A DNA stretch of 64,000 nucleotides from Batillaria attramentaria (Eukaryota > Mollusca > Gastropoda > Batillariidae). This document shows, piece by piece, positions 47,174 through 58,947 of the stretch. A model generated the notes under the pieces. The model did not search any database. It had not been told where the DNA came from and was given only the letters and a program-made list of their open reading frames with translations. The position numbers were made by a program, and so were the translations under genes. The stretch is from the NCBI GenBank assembly GCA_018292915.2, contig JACVVK020000206.1, positions 841,501 to 905,500 of the forward strand, given 5' to 3'. Each line of letters opens with the position of its first letter. Within the stretch, counting starts at the first letter, position 1.

Positions 47174-47344
47174 GGGGAGCCGAGATAGCCGAATGGTAGT
47201 GCGTTGGACTCCCAATGCTCGGGTCGTGAGTTCGACTCCCGGCTGGGGCCACATATTTGTGCTGGCCTTTTTCTCGTTGCCCCGTCTTTGATATCACCCA
47301 TACGTGGTGGAAAAGGACGTTAAACTCCAAAACACCCACCCACC
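47174..47344 (+). mobile_element. SINE family B with target-site duplication
   Basis: Complete copy (GGGGAGCCGAGATAGCC to the CACCC repeats). Flanked by CACATGGCTGAAG at 47161-47173 and 47345-47357, a 13-bp direct repeat. Confidence 0.94.
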
Positions 47345-48188
47345 CACATGGCTGAAGCTGAAAGCTGCCACGTTTTTTTTTGTTTGTTTTTGTTTTGTTT
47401 TTTTGTCTGCGGTGAACTTCTTCACGAAAATAGCTTAACTGTGACATGAGCGTGTCGCTATATCGTGCTATACCGGAAGATGCTGATTTCCAATTTTGTC
47501 TGATACCTTTGATGAGGCCAGGGCACGCAAATTCTCGTTATTGTGAAAGTTTGTTGTCTGGCGGAATAAATGTCCTCACACGTTAAGCACCTGTCATACT
47601 GGAGGAACCCAAGCTCACCTGTTAACCGTAAAATCAGCATTTTTTTTTTGAACAACAATATAGCTGTTTTGGTCTTTATGTAGACGTTAGAAGCACTTCC
47701 CATACCAGGCGTCTCAATTTTCGTGGACAAGACAAAAGAGGGGTAGGATAAAACAGAAGAACCCTGCGCTACTGGTCGAAATTAAGTGTAACATTGGTTG
47801 CACAGGTAAACTTCACCAGTTGTTACCAAACATTGTTGTGTTAGCTTTTCCTCAAAGTGAATCACAATTCAGGTGTGATATTCAGTTAGTAAGAGCTATA
47901 ATTTGCTTAGCCCAGGGTAAAAACAAAACAAAACAACACTGAAAACCCCAACAATTCGCGGAAACCTGTAAATGACTGGCGCGCATTTCCTGATTAAAAA
48001 ATAGGCAACAACGCATGCAAGATTCCTAGCAGGTTTCCAAATGGCTGATCCCACGAGCATGGTGACCCTACGACTAACTAAATAATCCACAATTTAAGTG
48101 CAAACCATTGCCAAAAGGACGTTCATGTTGAACGAAGATGAGTGCATTCGGTAAGTCGCTTGTACTATTGTTAAGATCTGATGTTTAA

Positions 48189-48363
48189 GGGAGCCGGGGT
48201 GGCCGCATGGTAGAGCGTTGGGCTTCTAATGCTCGGGTCGTGAGTTTGTATCCCGGCTGGGGCCAAATATTTGTGCTGGCTTTTTCATCGTTGCCCCGTC
48301 TTTGATATCACCCGTATGTGGTGGAAAAGGACGTTGAACCCCCAAACCACCAACACCCACCCT
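48189..48363 (+). mobile_element. SINE family B
   Basis: GGGAGCCGGGGTGGCCGCAT to AAGGACGTTGAACCCCC plus a CACCC tail. An ATGTTTA-type repeat on both sides (about 48182 and 48368) may be its target duplication. Confidence 0.92.
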
Positions 48364-49851
48364 TATAATGTTTAGAGATAGACTAGCCTACAGCCAGTTT
48401 TATTCTTCCGTAAACCTGCCCTCAAAACGGAACTTTAACTGTCCTGAAATCAAGACCAGGCGGTGAGCATGACCTATCAATAGGTCCAGGTTTAGCCAGC
48501 TCGTCTCGATTCCATCATGCGGCAAGTGGCAAGGGAAACAGGCTATTCTTCCCTCTTAATCTCCTCAAACACGCGCCAGCGGTTAGGATGAAACTGTTCG
48601 TGTTGACACGGCGAAGACTTTGTGTTGCCAGCAAAATCGGTCGTTATTTACTCACATTCTAGGCCATGTTTGGGCTTTTCATCACATTAAGCGAACGACA
48701 GACTGGGATGTGTGCGCCTCTTACCGCGCTAATCCCACGGAAATGGTACGTCTGTATCATATGAATAGTGCACGCACGCACGCCCCTCCTGCTGAAAAAA
48801 ACTGCGACAAAACACGGAGGTACGTTGAGGATGTTTTCATGTACTAGGACTTCTTCTGTCATCTGAAAAAAAAGGCCGTAAGTGCCATGGATTTCATAGG
48901 CGCTTCGGCCCTTTTTCTAGATCACGGTAGACCTTTCTTAGACTTGTTCACCAATCAGACCATGGGGGGAAAAAGGGGGGGGGGGGACCGAGGGGGTTGC
49001 AGTGCTGAATCTTGACATTGTCAGATACCGTTCCAAGGACTATAACTGAGACTGATATTCGTGTTGCAACGTCCCACGACCGAAATAAGTGTAACCCCGA
49101 TGTCGTCAACGTTTTGGCCCAATGGGACAATGCGTACAAGAGAATTAGGTCAGTCAGTGCAATGCAGCTATCAAAGTCAGCCTTGATTTTGCCCTAACAA
49201 GGGATTTGGTTCAACGTCTGCAAGGCTATAGTTCCGGAATGCGAGCATCATGACACGTCACACAGGGCCTACCGCCTTACGATAAGAATACACATAGATA
49301 AAAGGCAAATCACGACGCCAGAGGTATTATTTTGCTGTCAAAACTACGTCTAAAGTCTATCACCAACATTTCCCTAAGGTCTCTGGGCACAGCTTTATCT
49401 GCATTACGGGTAAGCGAGGCTCAAGTGCATGCGTGCCGAAAACCAAAAATCACATCCGATCTTTCAACCAGTTTCGCTAACATTATTCCTAGTAACCACG
49501 GAAGCTTGCCTGTTATCATTAACTATTATTCAGCAATATTTCTGATACCAGCATCCATTTCCAGAAATTCCATTGAAGTTTTTTTTCCCCCGTCTGGATG
49601 ACCGATGAATGCCGCTCTATAGTTACCGAGGTTTTGTCGAAGGCGCGTGAAAAAAAAAATGTTTTCAAGTTGCGCATTTCAAAAGTCAAATCTGAAAGAT
49701 AAAAGAGGGCGATGTAGAGAACCTGCCCCCTTGTCCTGGCTCGAAAACGCACCAAGATAGCCGGGATAAAGTAGAGCTAGGACATCTAGACACCGACCAC
49801 TTGTTCACCTTCAACTGCTGCATCCTGTCACCCCTGCCGCTCTGCGTGCGT
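48364..49851. other. Intergenic stretch without recognised genes
   Basis: It holds a G12 run at about 48975-48986. Only short, motif-free ORFs are present. Unexplained otherwise. Confidence 0.5.
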
Positions 49852-49857
49852 GCGTGC

Positions 49858-49938
<81 letters not shown>
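49852..49938. repeat. (GT)n microsatellite
   Basis: GCGT repeats passing into GT repeats, with one GGT slip at about 49905. Confidence 0.95.
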
Positions 49939-49940
<2 letters not shown>

Positions 49941-50785
49941 CTTCTTTTTCACCTTCCGTGAACCCAGTGGCCTAAAATGGAGAGCGACGGTCGAAAGTTC
50001 CTCCACTCAGTCACTCGTGTTACAATTTACCGTGACATTCACGATTACAAGCGGTCTGGTGGCCCCTGTTACGAGACCTGACCTTGACTCCCACCGTGAA
50101 AGTCTTTGGCGCTTCTTTTTCAATCTTTTTATGATCTAGGCTTCCCCCCAACGCAAGGTGCATTTTCACGCCATATGGCAACAAATGCCCCCACACGACA
50201 AAGACCAGAGGTTAGCGTACTGAATACATCCGCATTTGTTGATTCGGACATTAAAAGGTCCTGATGGATGGAATCAAGTGCAAGCGTTTTGAATAACAAA
50301 AATCTTTTTACGACGCAGGATCACCAAGCAGTGTACAGGCCGGGGACACTAACAGAAAACGTGGTTCCTTTCCCCCGCTTGACTTTCGCCCAAGGCTCAA
50401 GAGCTGACGTTGACACGAAGGCTCATGTAGTATCACTGTGAATTACCCCTACAGAAAAGCATACAAAACAAAACGTTTCACACAATGCTCATGTTGTCCT
50501 GTGAAAACGTAGTCGAACACAGCATCTGCACTATTACACTGTGTTCTCAGAAATTGAAGAAGAGTGTAGGTTTGTATAATTATTTTAGAAAAGGAAACGG
50601 TAATGACTGCGAAGTGGTCCAAGTTAAGCAAATAAAAGCGACATAAAAGGGACAGAAACCACTTAACTTTCACAAAGGACGGCACGGGTCAACGTTTCGG
50701 CTTTCGACTTCCTCACTGAAATGGGACATAACTTCAACAAACAAACAAAAGGTAACTCTGCGGACGTACTGACATACACGACAAA

Positions 50786-50940
50786 AGTGGGCGAGAAAAG
50801 GACCAGAAAACAATAGTAAAAATATCACAACACCCATCCTCTGGTGACAGAAGACCATGGACTGTGTGTGAAAAAAAATGGGGCAGAAAAGAACAGAAAA
50901 GAATAGTAAAAAATGGCAGACATCACAACACCCATCCATA
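50786..50940 (-). repeat. Imperfect direct repeat of about 60 bp
   Basis: 50786-50838 and 50880-50938 share GAAAAGAACAGAAAA/GAAAAGGACCAGAAAA, AATAGTAAAAA and ATCACAACACCCATCC. No coding support. Confidence 0.6.
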
Positions 50941-51109
50941 TTTTAGAAAAGTTCAAGCAAAACATGATACTGTAAACCGCCCCTGTGTAATGTTATGTTT
51001 AGGTCTGTCTCTGAACACAAACGATAACTCCTAGAGCCCGACCACGACCACCTCCTGTCCACTGTATACTGAGACTGGTTAAAAAGAACAAGCCACTCCA
51101 CACCAGCAT

Positions 51110-51201
51110 GAGCCACTTCAAGCTACTATTACGCAAGGCATGGGCCTTCCCGCTAGGCCCAGGGCCGCTGCAGATTGCATACTACTGGCTTGAAGTGGCT
51201 T
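51110..51201. mobile_element. Small foldback with GAAGTGGCT arms
   Basis: AGCCACTTCAAGC and GCTTGAAGTGGCT form a perfect 13-bp inverted repeat about 90 bp apart, just left of a larger MITE. Confidence 0.6.
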
Positions 51202-51212
51202 CTAGTGATCAG

Positions 51213-51486
51213 GGCCCGTATGTAATAGTCGAGGTTAGGCCCCGGGTTAGAGTCTAACCTCGAACTAAACTAGCTCTAGGGTTAAATTTTCTGTTGTTTT
51301 TCGTTTTAAATCAAGAAGCGGGCCCATTCCAGCAAAGTGCCTGAGCCGTTATAGAAGGGTTTTTTTTTCTTTCTTTCTTCGCTTCTTTTTTTAAAAATTA
51401 ATTTTGCTTTTTGTGTTTCTTCTGTCCTAGTCTGGGTTAGGCCCGTAGCCGTGGGTTAAATTAACCTCGGCTTTTACATACGGGCC
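51213..51486. mobile_element. MITE-like inverted-repeat element, 274 bp
   Basis: The ends GGCCCGTATGTAATAGTCGA and (reverse complement) GGCCCGTATGTAAAAGCCGA lead into GGTTAG/GGTTAA and ACCCGGG/ACCC motifs on both sides. T-rich centre. No ORF. Confidence 0.8.
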
Positions 51487-52216
51487 GTGAAGGCTTCAAA
51501 TATTTAAAATTTAAAAGATATTTTGCCGTTTCTAACAATGAGGATTGTTTCGAACAAGGCTGACTGCATCAGTGCAAATCTCTGCAGGCGGTACTGCGGG
51601 CCCCGGACAAAACTTAGGCGGGAAAAGAAATCATGCTTTCAGGAATGCGATGTGAACGTCAAGACGTTGTGAGGTCAGGACATCAAGAAGGTGCGCGTTG
51701 CACGGGTGTGCGTTTCATTTCACACCAGGACTATCCAGTAGTAACAGGTTGTCCCGGATAAAGGGGTTGCTCCGTCCGGTGCGAAGTCTTCCGAACGAGG
51801 TGAACTTTATACTCTGCAGCCTCCAAGGTTTCATGGTCGTCTTGAGCTTGGGAAAATGCCAGTCATCCAGTCGAAAACTAGAATACTTTTCTGCGGATTG
51901 CTTTTCTTGGGTGTGGGCATTTTGGGTTGCCGCCTAACTGTGAAACCAGAGCTAAAACCTATAAAAAGTATCAGTATGAAAGTTAAATTTTGGAACTTTT
52001 TTTTTCCTCGGACGGAGATTGGTCAACGTCATATGTAGACCGGTCAATAAAGCCGCGGTCTGTTCTTCAGATTCTTCCACAGACTACAATTCTCGGTTAC
52101 AAGGATTGAATGAAGAATGGTGCGACTTCCCGACAGGGATCTTTTGCTGGAAGTTTGCCTGTATTCCGAGTCTGTCTTTCTTTCTGTATGCTTGTCACAC
52201 AAGCTGTCTGAGTGCC

Positions 52217-52221
<5 letters not shown>

Positions 52222-52250
<29 letters not shown>

Positions 52251-52275
52251 GCACGCACGCACGCACGCGCACGCA

Positions 52276-52307
<32 letters not shown>

Positions 52308-52315
52308 CACACACT
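52222..52315. repeat. (CT)n(CA)n(CG-CA)n microsatellite
   Basis: CT, then CA, then GCAC repeats, then CA again. Confidence 0.95.
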
Positions 52316-52435
52316 TTATTCTTTGCTGTTCGAGACTGAAAATGACGTCAACCCAATAACAGTTTGAACTGTCACACCAAGGCCACGATAAGGTCAAGCT
52401 TATGTGGTACTAGTGCTCCGGTAGTTGGGGACGAC

Positions 52436-52454
52436 GGGGGGGGGGGGGGGGGGT
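52436..52454. repeat. Poly-G run
   Basis: About 19 consecutive G, followed by TTTGGGG. Confidence 0.9.
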
Positions 52455-52734
52455 TTGGGGAGATAATCGAGTCTGGTGCGTGCCGTCCCTTATCTTGCAG
52501 TACTCAGGTGCTTCAGACGCCGCTGTTGAAACACAGGATAGAGAGAATGCCGGTCGCACCTGTCGGTTCCCATGGACACGAGACTTCCGTTGGCCTGTCT
52601 GGACGAATAGTTTGAGGACCCAACTAAACCTGAAGGATAAGAACAGGGAGAAGTACGCGCCTCTGGACAGTGCAGCTCTTGTCAAGTGTTCATGTAGCGT
52701 CGTAAAGAAAAAGCAAATTTACGTCGGTTGTTGT

Positions 52735-53310
52735 GTAAAGGTCTGCTCCCATTCTCCAACCTTCAAATCTTCTCCTTTTACCCTGTTGGAGCTGATTCTG
52801 CCTTGGCTCAGTCTTCTGCTCCATACCCGCACCCCACCCCTCCTAAAAAATAAATAAATAAACAAAATAAAATAATTCAGATACTTACGACAGAATCAGT
52901 TTCCGTATTCAGGGGCGGTCTAGTGGCTAATAGACTTGTCACCAATGCGAGAGGTCAGGGGTTCGAGTCCCACTCAGGGCAAAGAATTTTTCCTTCTCGT
53001 GTGTGGCACCGTTCATTCGGGCCGATCGTCGGGGTTCTCTTAGGGTACTCAGGCTTCCTCCCCCTCTGCTTTGGAAATGTTCAGCCCACAACATTTGTAA
53101 AATAAATGCAATTCTAAATTCCGAAATTCAAATAGCGAACTGACCCTTCGTACCACGTGACTGTAATGTGTTTATGTCCAAGTGTGTGAGAGAATGTGTG
53201 TAATTCACGTGAGCGTGCGTGTTGGGTTCAGTTCGCGGCGCTTTGAGCCGATTCATGAAATTGGGTAAAGCGCCTATACAATACTCATTATTATTATTAT
53301 TATTATTCAG
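52735..53310 (+). mobile_element. Composite tRNA-SINE (family A), first head missing
   Basis: 52735-52876 matches the first body of the element at 34850-34960 (reverse strand): CTCCCATTCTCCAACCTTCA, CTGTTGGAGCTGATTCTGC. The linker ACGACAGAATCAGTTTCCG follows, then a tRNA-like head (CGGTCTAGTGGCTAATAGAC, GGGGTTCGAGTCCCACTC). The long body ends AAGCGCCTATACAATACTC and (ATT)n. The order and junction are the same as at 34423-35023. Confidence 0.78.
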
Positions 53311-53728
53311 CACAAGCTAGCACGTCTGGCGTATCGTCATATCGATGGTACCCTACCGCCTTGTTTGTCCGCTTCACTCTGCACCTACAATCCGCCGTGT
53401 ACCCTCCGCTCATCTAGTGAAAAGTTTCTCAAAATTCCTGAGAGAAATTTGAAATCCTTTAGCGAACGCTGTTTTCGGTTTACCACCCCAACAGTCTGGA
53501 ACTCTCTGCCTGCTAGCGTGAGGCAGCAACCAACTCTGTCATATTTCAAATCAGAGCTTAAAACGTACCCGTTTCAACTTGCCTGCTACTGATTCATCTA
53601 ATCGTGTTGCCTGTTGTTTTATGTGCGTGTTCCATGTGCGTGTGAGTGATGTGTGAAATCGCAGTGAGTTAATGTATTTTTGAAGAATTGCGCTGTATAA
53701 ATGTGATTATTATTATTATTATTTATTA
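53311..53728 (+). mobile_element. LINE 3' end (CR1/L2-like)
   Basis: Frame: RSSSEKFLKIPERNLKSF, then CFRFTTPTVWNSLPASV and FKSELKTYPFQLACY-stop. This is the classical C-terminal block of a non-LTR ORF2, followed by a 3' UTR ending TTGCGCTGTATAAATGTG and (ATT)n. It lies directly after the SINE tail; 5'-truncated. Confidence 0.85.
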
Positions 53729-53796
53729 CAAAACTGACTCCCAAAAACAGCACTGGAACAGTGAAAAAAAAAAGGTCTGGGAGATCGTTCAGAGTT

Positions 53797-53930
53797 TATT
53801 TAGAGACTTTCCCGTCCGTAGAGATGGTTTATTTAGAGACTTTCCCGTCCGTAGAGATGGTTTATTTAGAGACTTTCCCGTCCGTAGAGATGGTTTATTT
53901 AGAGACTTTCCCGTCCGTAGAGATGGTTTT
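53797..53930 (+). repeat. 33-bp minisatellite, four units
   Basis: Unit TTTATTTAGAGACTTTCCCG-TCCGTAGAGATGG repeated four times with almost no divergence. Since 33 is a multiple of three, the frame stays open (LFRDFPVRRDG repeated), but there is no gene context. Confidence 0.95.
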
Positions 53931-54401
53931 CCAGATTAACATGAACCAAACCAATCAAAGAACGATCAGAAACAGACACCGGGTCGATCTCAGACAGGAT
54001 TCCAGCTCCAACCTTATCTTGCACCCCGACAACGTAACGGAAGAAAAACACGAATATGATACGATGCTCCAGAGGTCAGAAGCGGCGAGGTTGCAACATT
54101 CCCATTAATGTTCGCACGATGTGATTACAGATCGCGCGTGCTGTTTGCGCTCGTCCATTTTGACCGTATCTGACTGTTTGATTTCTCCTGATTTAATGAC
54201 CTCATGCGCTGCAGCCGTCTGGAGGTTTTCGTGTGTAAATCAGCCGCACTGTTGACTGTTGCTATTTGGGTGCTCGTCTGGCCAGGCGTTCAGCGTGTTT
54301 CAATACGCCACATCTTGGTGTTTTGCCGCACACTCGCGAATTTAGGCTGTGTGTTGTTTATAGTCATAGTTGTCGTGAATGTCTCCTGGTGCGCGCGCGC
54401 G

Positions 54402-54424
54402 CGCTGCGCGCACACTACACACAC

Positions 54425-54504
<80 letters not shown>

Positions 54505-54870
54505 CCCCCAAAAAACACCCCCCCAAAAAAAAACAACAACAAAAAACCCACCCAAAACACCAAACCCAAACCAACTAAAAACAAAACAACCAATAACAAG
54601 AAACCAAAAAAAAAAAAAAAAAAAAACAACCCACGAAAAGCTTTTAAACCCCCCCAAAAAACAAGCCAATCATAACAACAAAACAAGCAGCCAATCCAAA
54701 CCCTAACAACATTAATATCATGAACAAACGACCAAAAACAAACAACACAAATAAACACACAAACAACCAAAGAACAGAAAATCGACAAAACTAAAACAAC
54801 AATTAAAAACCACAACAACAACAACAACAACAACCCAAACCAACAACAAAAGCAACAAGGGGACATGTTT
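54402..54870. repeat. (CA)n microsatellite and A/C-rich low-complexity tract
   Basis: GC repeats, then CA repeats to about 54500, then about 370 bp made almost only of A and C (AACAAC, CCAAAA, A22). The long frames on both strands here (poly-His/Thr, poly-Val/Phe/Cys) are artefacts. Confidence 0.93.
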
Positions 54871-56543
54871 GTAGTTAATTACCAAAAACGGAACTCTATC
54901 CAAAATCTGTTGAAACTCTCCCATCCTCTGCCGTCACCACCACAAGGAGAGGTACATGTATTGCCTCGTATGTCGTCCATTGTCTTGTCATGTACGTGCC
55001 TACACACATCAAAATAGGTCTGGTAAAGCCTTCTTTGCGTGCTAGTGTCAGCTATGTCAATACTACCACTATAAAGCTTGAGCTTGAGGTCAGACCTATT
55101 GTATATAGAACATCAGTCTACCGTCACTCTGTAAAATACAACTGGGGTTAGGTTTGGAAAGTTGAATGTGTTAAACGGGCTAATTCTATCTTTGCTAAGC
55201 CTACTAAGCTACTTATGTTTTGGAACAGTTTCGCTCGTGAGTGCGCCTGTACGCTCGAAATACTTTATCTTGATCAGTGTTCAGTACAGCTCCTAATGCA
55301 ACATTACGCGCGAGCGGTCGAACATTCAAATTCTATGACTGTTGTTACACTACTCGAACGTTCAATGTGGTCCCTGCGTCATCGAGTACGCTTCTTTTGG
55401 CTCAGTGCCAGCATTACAGACGCTATCACTGTCCAGGTGCCTCAGTGGTGTGATCATGGATTTAAAAAAAGGGGAAAACAAAGAAAAAGAAAAAAGAAGC
55501 TCAGAACAATCTTTGAGCATAAAAACAGTAGCACAGAATTCTAAAATCGAGGACATAACCAAACCACGTCAACCATATTCAACGGCACTTTTGGTAGATG
55601 CAATACAAGTCCACTAGAGCATAAAATATTCAAGAAATGAATGAGCATCTGTGAAAAGCATAAATACACTGTGAAAGTGTGCGTAAATCAATCTTAAAGA
55701 CGCTGCTTTGCACACGTTAACGAGATAGGCCAGAAGACTAAAAACAGCGAAGCTTTGAAAAACATTATCGTTTTCTTTTGCTTGTTTTTTGTTTTTGTTT
55801 TTGTTTTTTTTTGGTTTTGTTTTTCTTGGTTGATTTAGTTGTCACTGGTTTACCTCAGTCCACTTTTTTTTCCTTTTGTTTTCTTTCTTTTTTCAAATGG
55901 ATTTTGTGTGTGTTTGTATGTATGAATGTAAATTTATGTATTCTCGTATTTGTTTATAGATATATGTAAAATTGTCCACAAAAAAGATAAATAAAAAAAA
56001 ACCATTATCGTAAAGTTGCAATCAAACCTAATGACTTCAGAATTTGCCCTGTTTAACGGACTTTTGCGCAGTGCAAATGAAACTCAATGGAATGTCTCCA
56101 CAAAGGCCGCCTCAAGAAGTTACCAAGTACAGGGTGTTCTGTTGTTTGTCAGTACGGCCACGGTAACACCGTTTGTAGTTGTAACATCAAAAGAAAGAGG
56201 AAAGGCCCAGCAGGGACAACTGTCATTCAAAGTACCAATCAGACGGAAGTGAAATGTCAATGGCGGTGCATGGTTTGTGGTATCAAGGCTTATCTGAGCT
56301 TAGAAGCGGTTATGTTGTGCGCAGAAGAGGTTCTTAGTTTTTGTTCGCTTCGGACTGGGACATCCTAGTTTGTGTTTCCATTCTGTGATGTACCACGTAC
56401 GTAGTTTGTGAACTGAAAAAAATGTGTAATCTTTGGAGTAGTTCTAGTCTCTCAGATGATTTACTACGTCAGTCTATACAACAACAACGCAACCACCACC
56501 ACCACCACTACCACCACTAACAACAATTATAATAATAATGAGG
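54871..56543. other. Intergenic stretch without recognised genes
   Basis: T-rich low complexity at about 55775-55900 and A-rich DNA at 55470-55500 and 55980-56000. A 93-codon frame at 56087-56368 is Cys-rich (KRKRKGP, CQWRCMVCG) but has no family signature I know. Confidence 0.45.
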
Positions 56544-56718
56544 AAAGGATGGGTGGGTGGGTGTTTGGGGGTTTAACGTCCTTTTCCACCACATAGGGTG
56601 ATATCAAAGACGGGGCAACGATGAAAAAGCCAGTACAAATATTTGGCCCCAGCCGGGATCGAACTCACGACCCGAGCATTAGAAGTCCAACGCTCTACCA
56701 TTCGACCACCCCGGCTCT
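56544..56718 (-). mobile_element. SINE family B
   Basis: On minus: GGAGAGCCGGGGTGGTCGAA, A and B boxes, then the GTTAAACCCCC/CACCC tail (plus-strand GGGTGGGTGGGTGTTTGGGG). An ATA/AAT trinucleotide run flanks it on both sides. Confidence 0.92.
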
Positions 56719-57839
56719 CCTAATACTGATGAAAATAACAATAATAATAAGAATAATAATAATATTAATAGGTTGTGTTCAGGGAATATTGCATGTGCTG
56801 AACGCCATACTGGTTCCACAACACTGTCCATTTACCACAATAATTCCCAGGACTGCGGTCTTCACACCCACACTTTTGTCGCTGTAAAAATGCTCGAAAA
56901 ATCTTCAGCAAGAATGACCACGGGCACATTCCTCATGAACAGAAATGCTGTATCGGCCATTTAGTTTTAAAGGAGGGAAGCACTTAGATTTCAATGGAAA
57001 TGAGTCAGGTTTGCTTCGAAACAAATAGTTTTCACTTCTGCCTGTACAAAAAATAACATGGGTCGCTCCTGCCTACGCAAAGAAGCCAGAGGTCATCCCG
57101 CACACGCGAAAAATACCCCACGTCGTTCTCGCGAGAGGGAACCGACATCTTTAGCGCCAGTCGAAATCTTCAGCACGTCAAAGAAAATGAAATAAAACAA
57201 CAAAACACCCTATCCTTTGCACGCATACATTTCCCAGATTCCCGTGCAAGATTCGTGACACCTGGCAGCCAGGGTGCATTCCCCAGTCTTCCCCCTCATG
57301 TGCTGAAACCTACTACAGCGTAGGTTTGATTGACTAGAATGCGCGTGTACACTTGGATAGATGAGGGTAATCAGCAAACAGTCAAACAAAGCAAATTGAA
57401 TGAACAAACTCGCCTCAGGTTCAAAAGGGCGTTTCGTGCGTGGTCGGAATTTTTGTCACGAACTTGATGAGATAACACGGGAGATACGTCGGACTAATTT
57501 AGTTCGGAGGGTATGTACTCCTGGCTATTCGGAGTCCGACCAGAATTTGGGTTGGTAAATGTGCATGTGTTCAGTGTGCTTCGCAGAACGATGCTGCCCA
57601 TGTTTCCGCCGACACTGAGCAGGTGTGTGACATCGACACGAACTTTAACATGGCAGTAAGAACATATTCTGGAGATGATTTTGGTTTCTTGTGATGGACT
57701 AAATCGAAACAATACCTGGAAGAAGAAGTTTTTGTGAAAGGTAATGTTCATCCTCAATCATTTCTTTATTTTTCGTGGTAAAACATTTCAGTAAGGATAA
57801 TGATTACTCTGGTAGTTTTCGCGTTTGGTATGTACCGGG
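56719..57839. other. Intergenic stretch without recognised genes
   Basis: An AATAAT run lies at 56740-56768. The remainder carries only short ORFs on both strands with no recognisable motif. Confidence 0.45.
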
Positions 57840-58013
57840 GGGAGCCGGGGTGGCCGAATGGTAAGCGTTGAACTTCTAATGCTCGGGGCGTGAGTTCGTA
57901 TCCGGGCTGGGGCCAAATATTTGTGTTGGCTTTTTCATCGTTGCCCCGCCTTTGATATCACCCGTATGTGGTGGAAAAGGACGTTAAGCACCCAAACACC
58001 CCCCCCCCCACCC
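57840..58013 (+). mobile_element. SINE family B with 15-bp target-site duplication
   Basis: GGGAGCCGGGGTGGCCGAAT to GGACGTTAAGCACCC. Flanked by TTGGTATGTACCGGG at 57825-57839 and 58014-58028. The cleanest example in the window. Confidence 0.96.
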
Positions 58014-58120
58014 TTGGTATGTACCGGGTTTTTGTAACAGCTCACAAAGAGCCGAGCGTCTCAGAAGAACGTGCAACTGAATTAGTAGAAAAATGAGCTC
58101 AGTTACCAAAGTGTAGGGAG

Positions 58121-58291
58121 GGTGGGTGGGTGTTCGGGGTTTAACGTCCTTTTCCACCACATACGGGTGATATCAAAGACGGGGCAACGATGAAAAAGCC
58201 AGCACAAATATCTGGCCCCAGCCGGGATACGAACTCACGACCCGAGCATTAGAAGTCCAACGCTCTACCATTCGGCCACCCCGGCTCCCCC
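58121..58291 (-). mobile_element. SINE family B, inverted partner of 57840-58013
   Basis: Complete copy on minus (plus strand begins GGGTGGGTGGGTGTTCGGGG, ends CACCCCGGCTCCCC). Its 3' end faces the 3' end of the previous SINE, about 107 bp away. Confidence 0.94.
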
Positions 58292-58394
58292 CACATTGTG
58301 GGTAACGGATATCCAGAACGATAGATTAACTCTATTCCTACCAAGTAAGTTTTGGGTTGTGCACCACTGGCCTCAATAGAATTTTTTTTAATAT

Positions 58395-58575
58395 CTGCAT
58401 TGACTTAAATGTGGCTAGTTGGAGTGTTGTACTTTGTTTATAATCATGTTTGCTCCAATAAGAGCCGCCAAAGAACCGTTAATCTTAGCAGATTTTCGCA
58501 TACAAAACCGGAAAAGAGTCAAAAACGTGGATAGTCGTGCGCGGTACGAAAAGTGCTAAAATAGTTGCCTAATCG
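58395..58575 (+). repeat. Unclassified interspersed repeat, copy 1
   Basis: It shares order and sequence with the reverse complement of 61675-61845: TTGGAGTGTTGTACTTTG, AAGAGCCG...GAACCGTTAATCTT, GATTTTCGCATACA, GAGTCAAAAACGTGG and CGTGCGCGGTACGAAA. The family is unknown to me. Confidence 0.75.
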
Positions 58576-58689
58576 GCAAAGGAAGTCAAGAGGGGCACCT
58601 TACGAAAAGGGAAAAGTTGCTCTTTTACTTTCAGGAACATGCCAAAGTCTTGTGCAGTTTTAAGCCCGTCTTGTTGCCGCTGGAATTAT

Positions 58690-58947
58690 TATTATTATTA
58701 TTTTTAAAATCTGCTTTGGAAATGTTCAGCCAGCCAAATCTGAAAAATAAATGTAATTCTAAATTCCGAAATTTAAATAGCTGAGCTGACCCTTCGCACC
58801 ACGTGATTGTAATGTGTTTATGTCCTGTGTGAGAGAGAATGCGTGTGATTCACGTGAGCGTGCGTGCTGGGTTCAGTTCGCGGCGCTTTGAGCCGATTCA
58901 TGAAATTGGGTAAAACGCCTATACAATACTCATTATTATTATTATTA
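58690..58947 (+). mobile_element. SINE family A, 5'-truncated
   Basis: Only the second body is present: TCTGCTTTGGAAATGTTCAG, CCTTCGCACCACGTGATTG, GGTTCAGTTCGCGGCGC, then AAACGCCTATACAATACTC and (ATT)n. Confidence 0.88.

Noticed and set aside
53365..53592. Independent 75-codon host gene
   Set aside because: The sequence (TVWNSLPASV, FKSELKTYPFQL) is the C-terminus of a LINE ORF2 followed by its 3' UTR and ATT tail.
54342..54866. 174-codon minus ORF rich in Val, Cys and Phe, and the plus-strand His/Thr frames
   Set aside because: They arise from a CA microsatellite and an A/C-only low-complexity tract.
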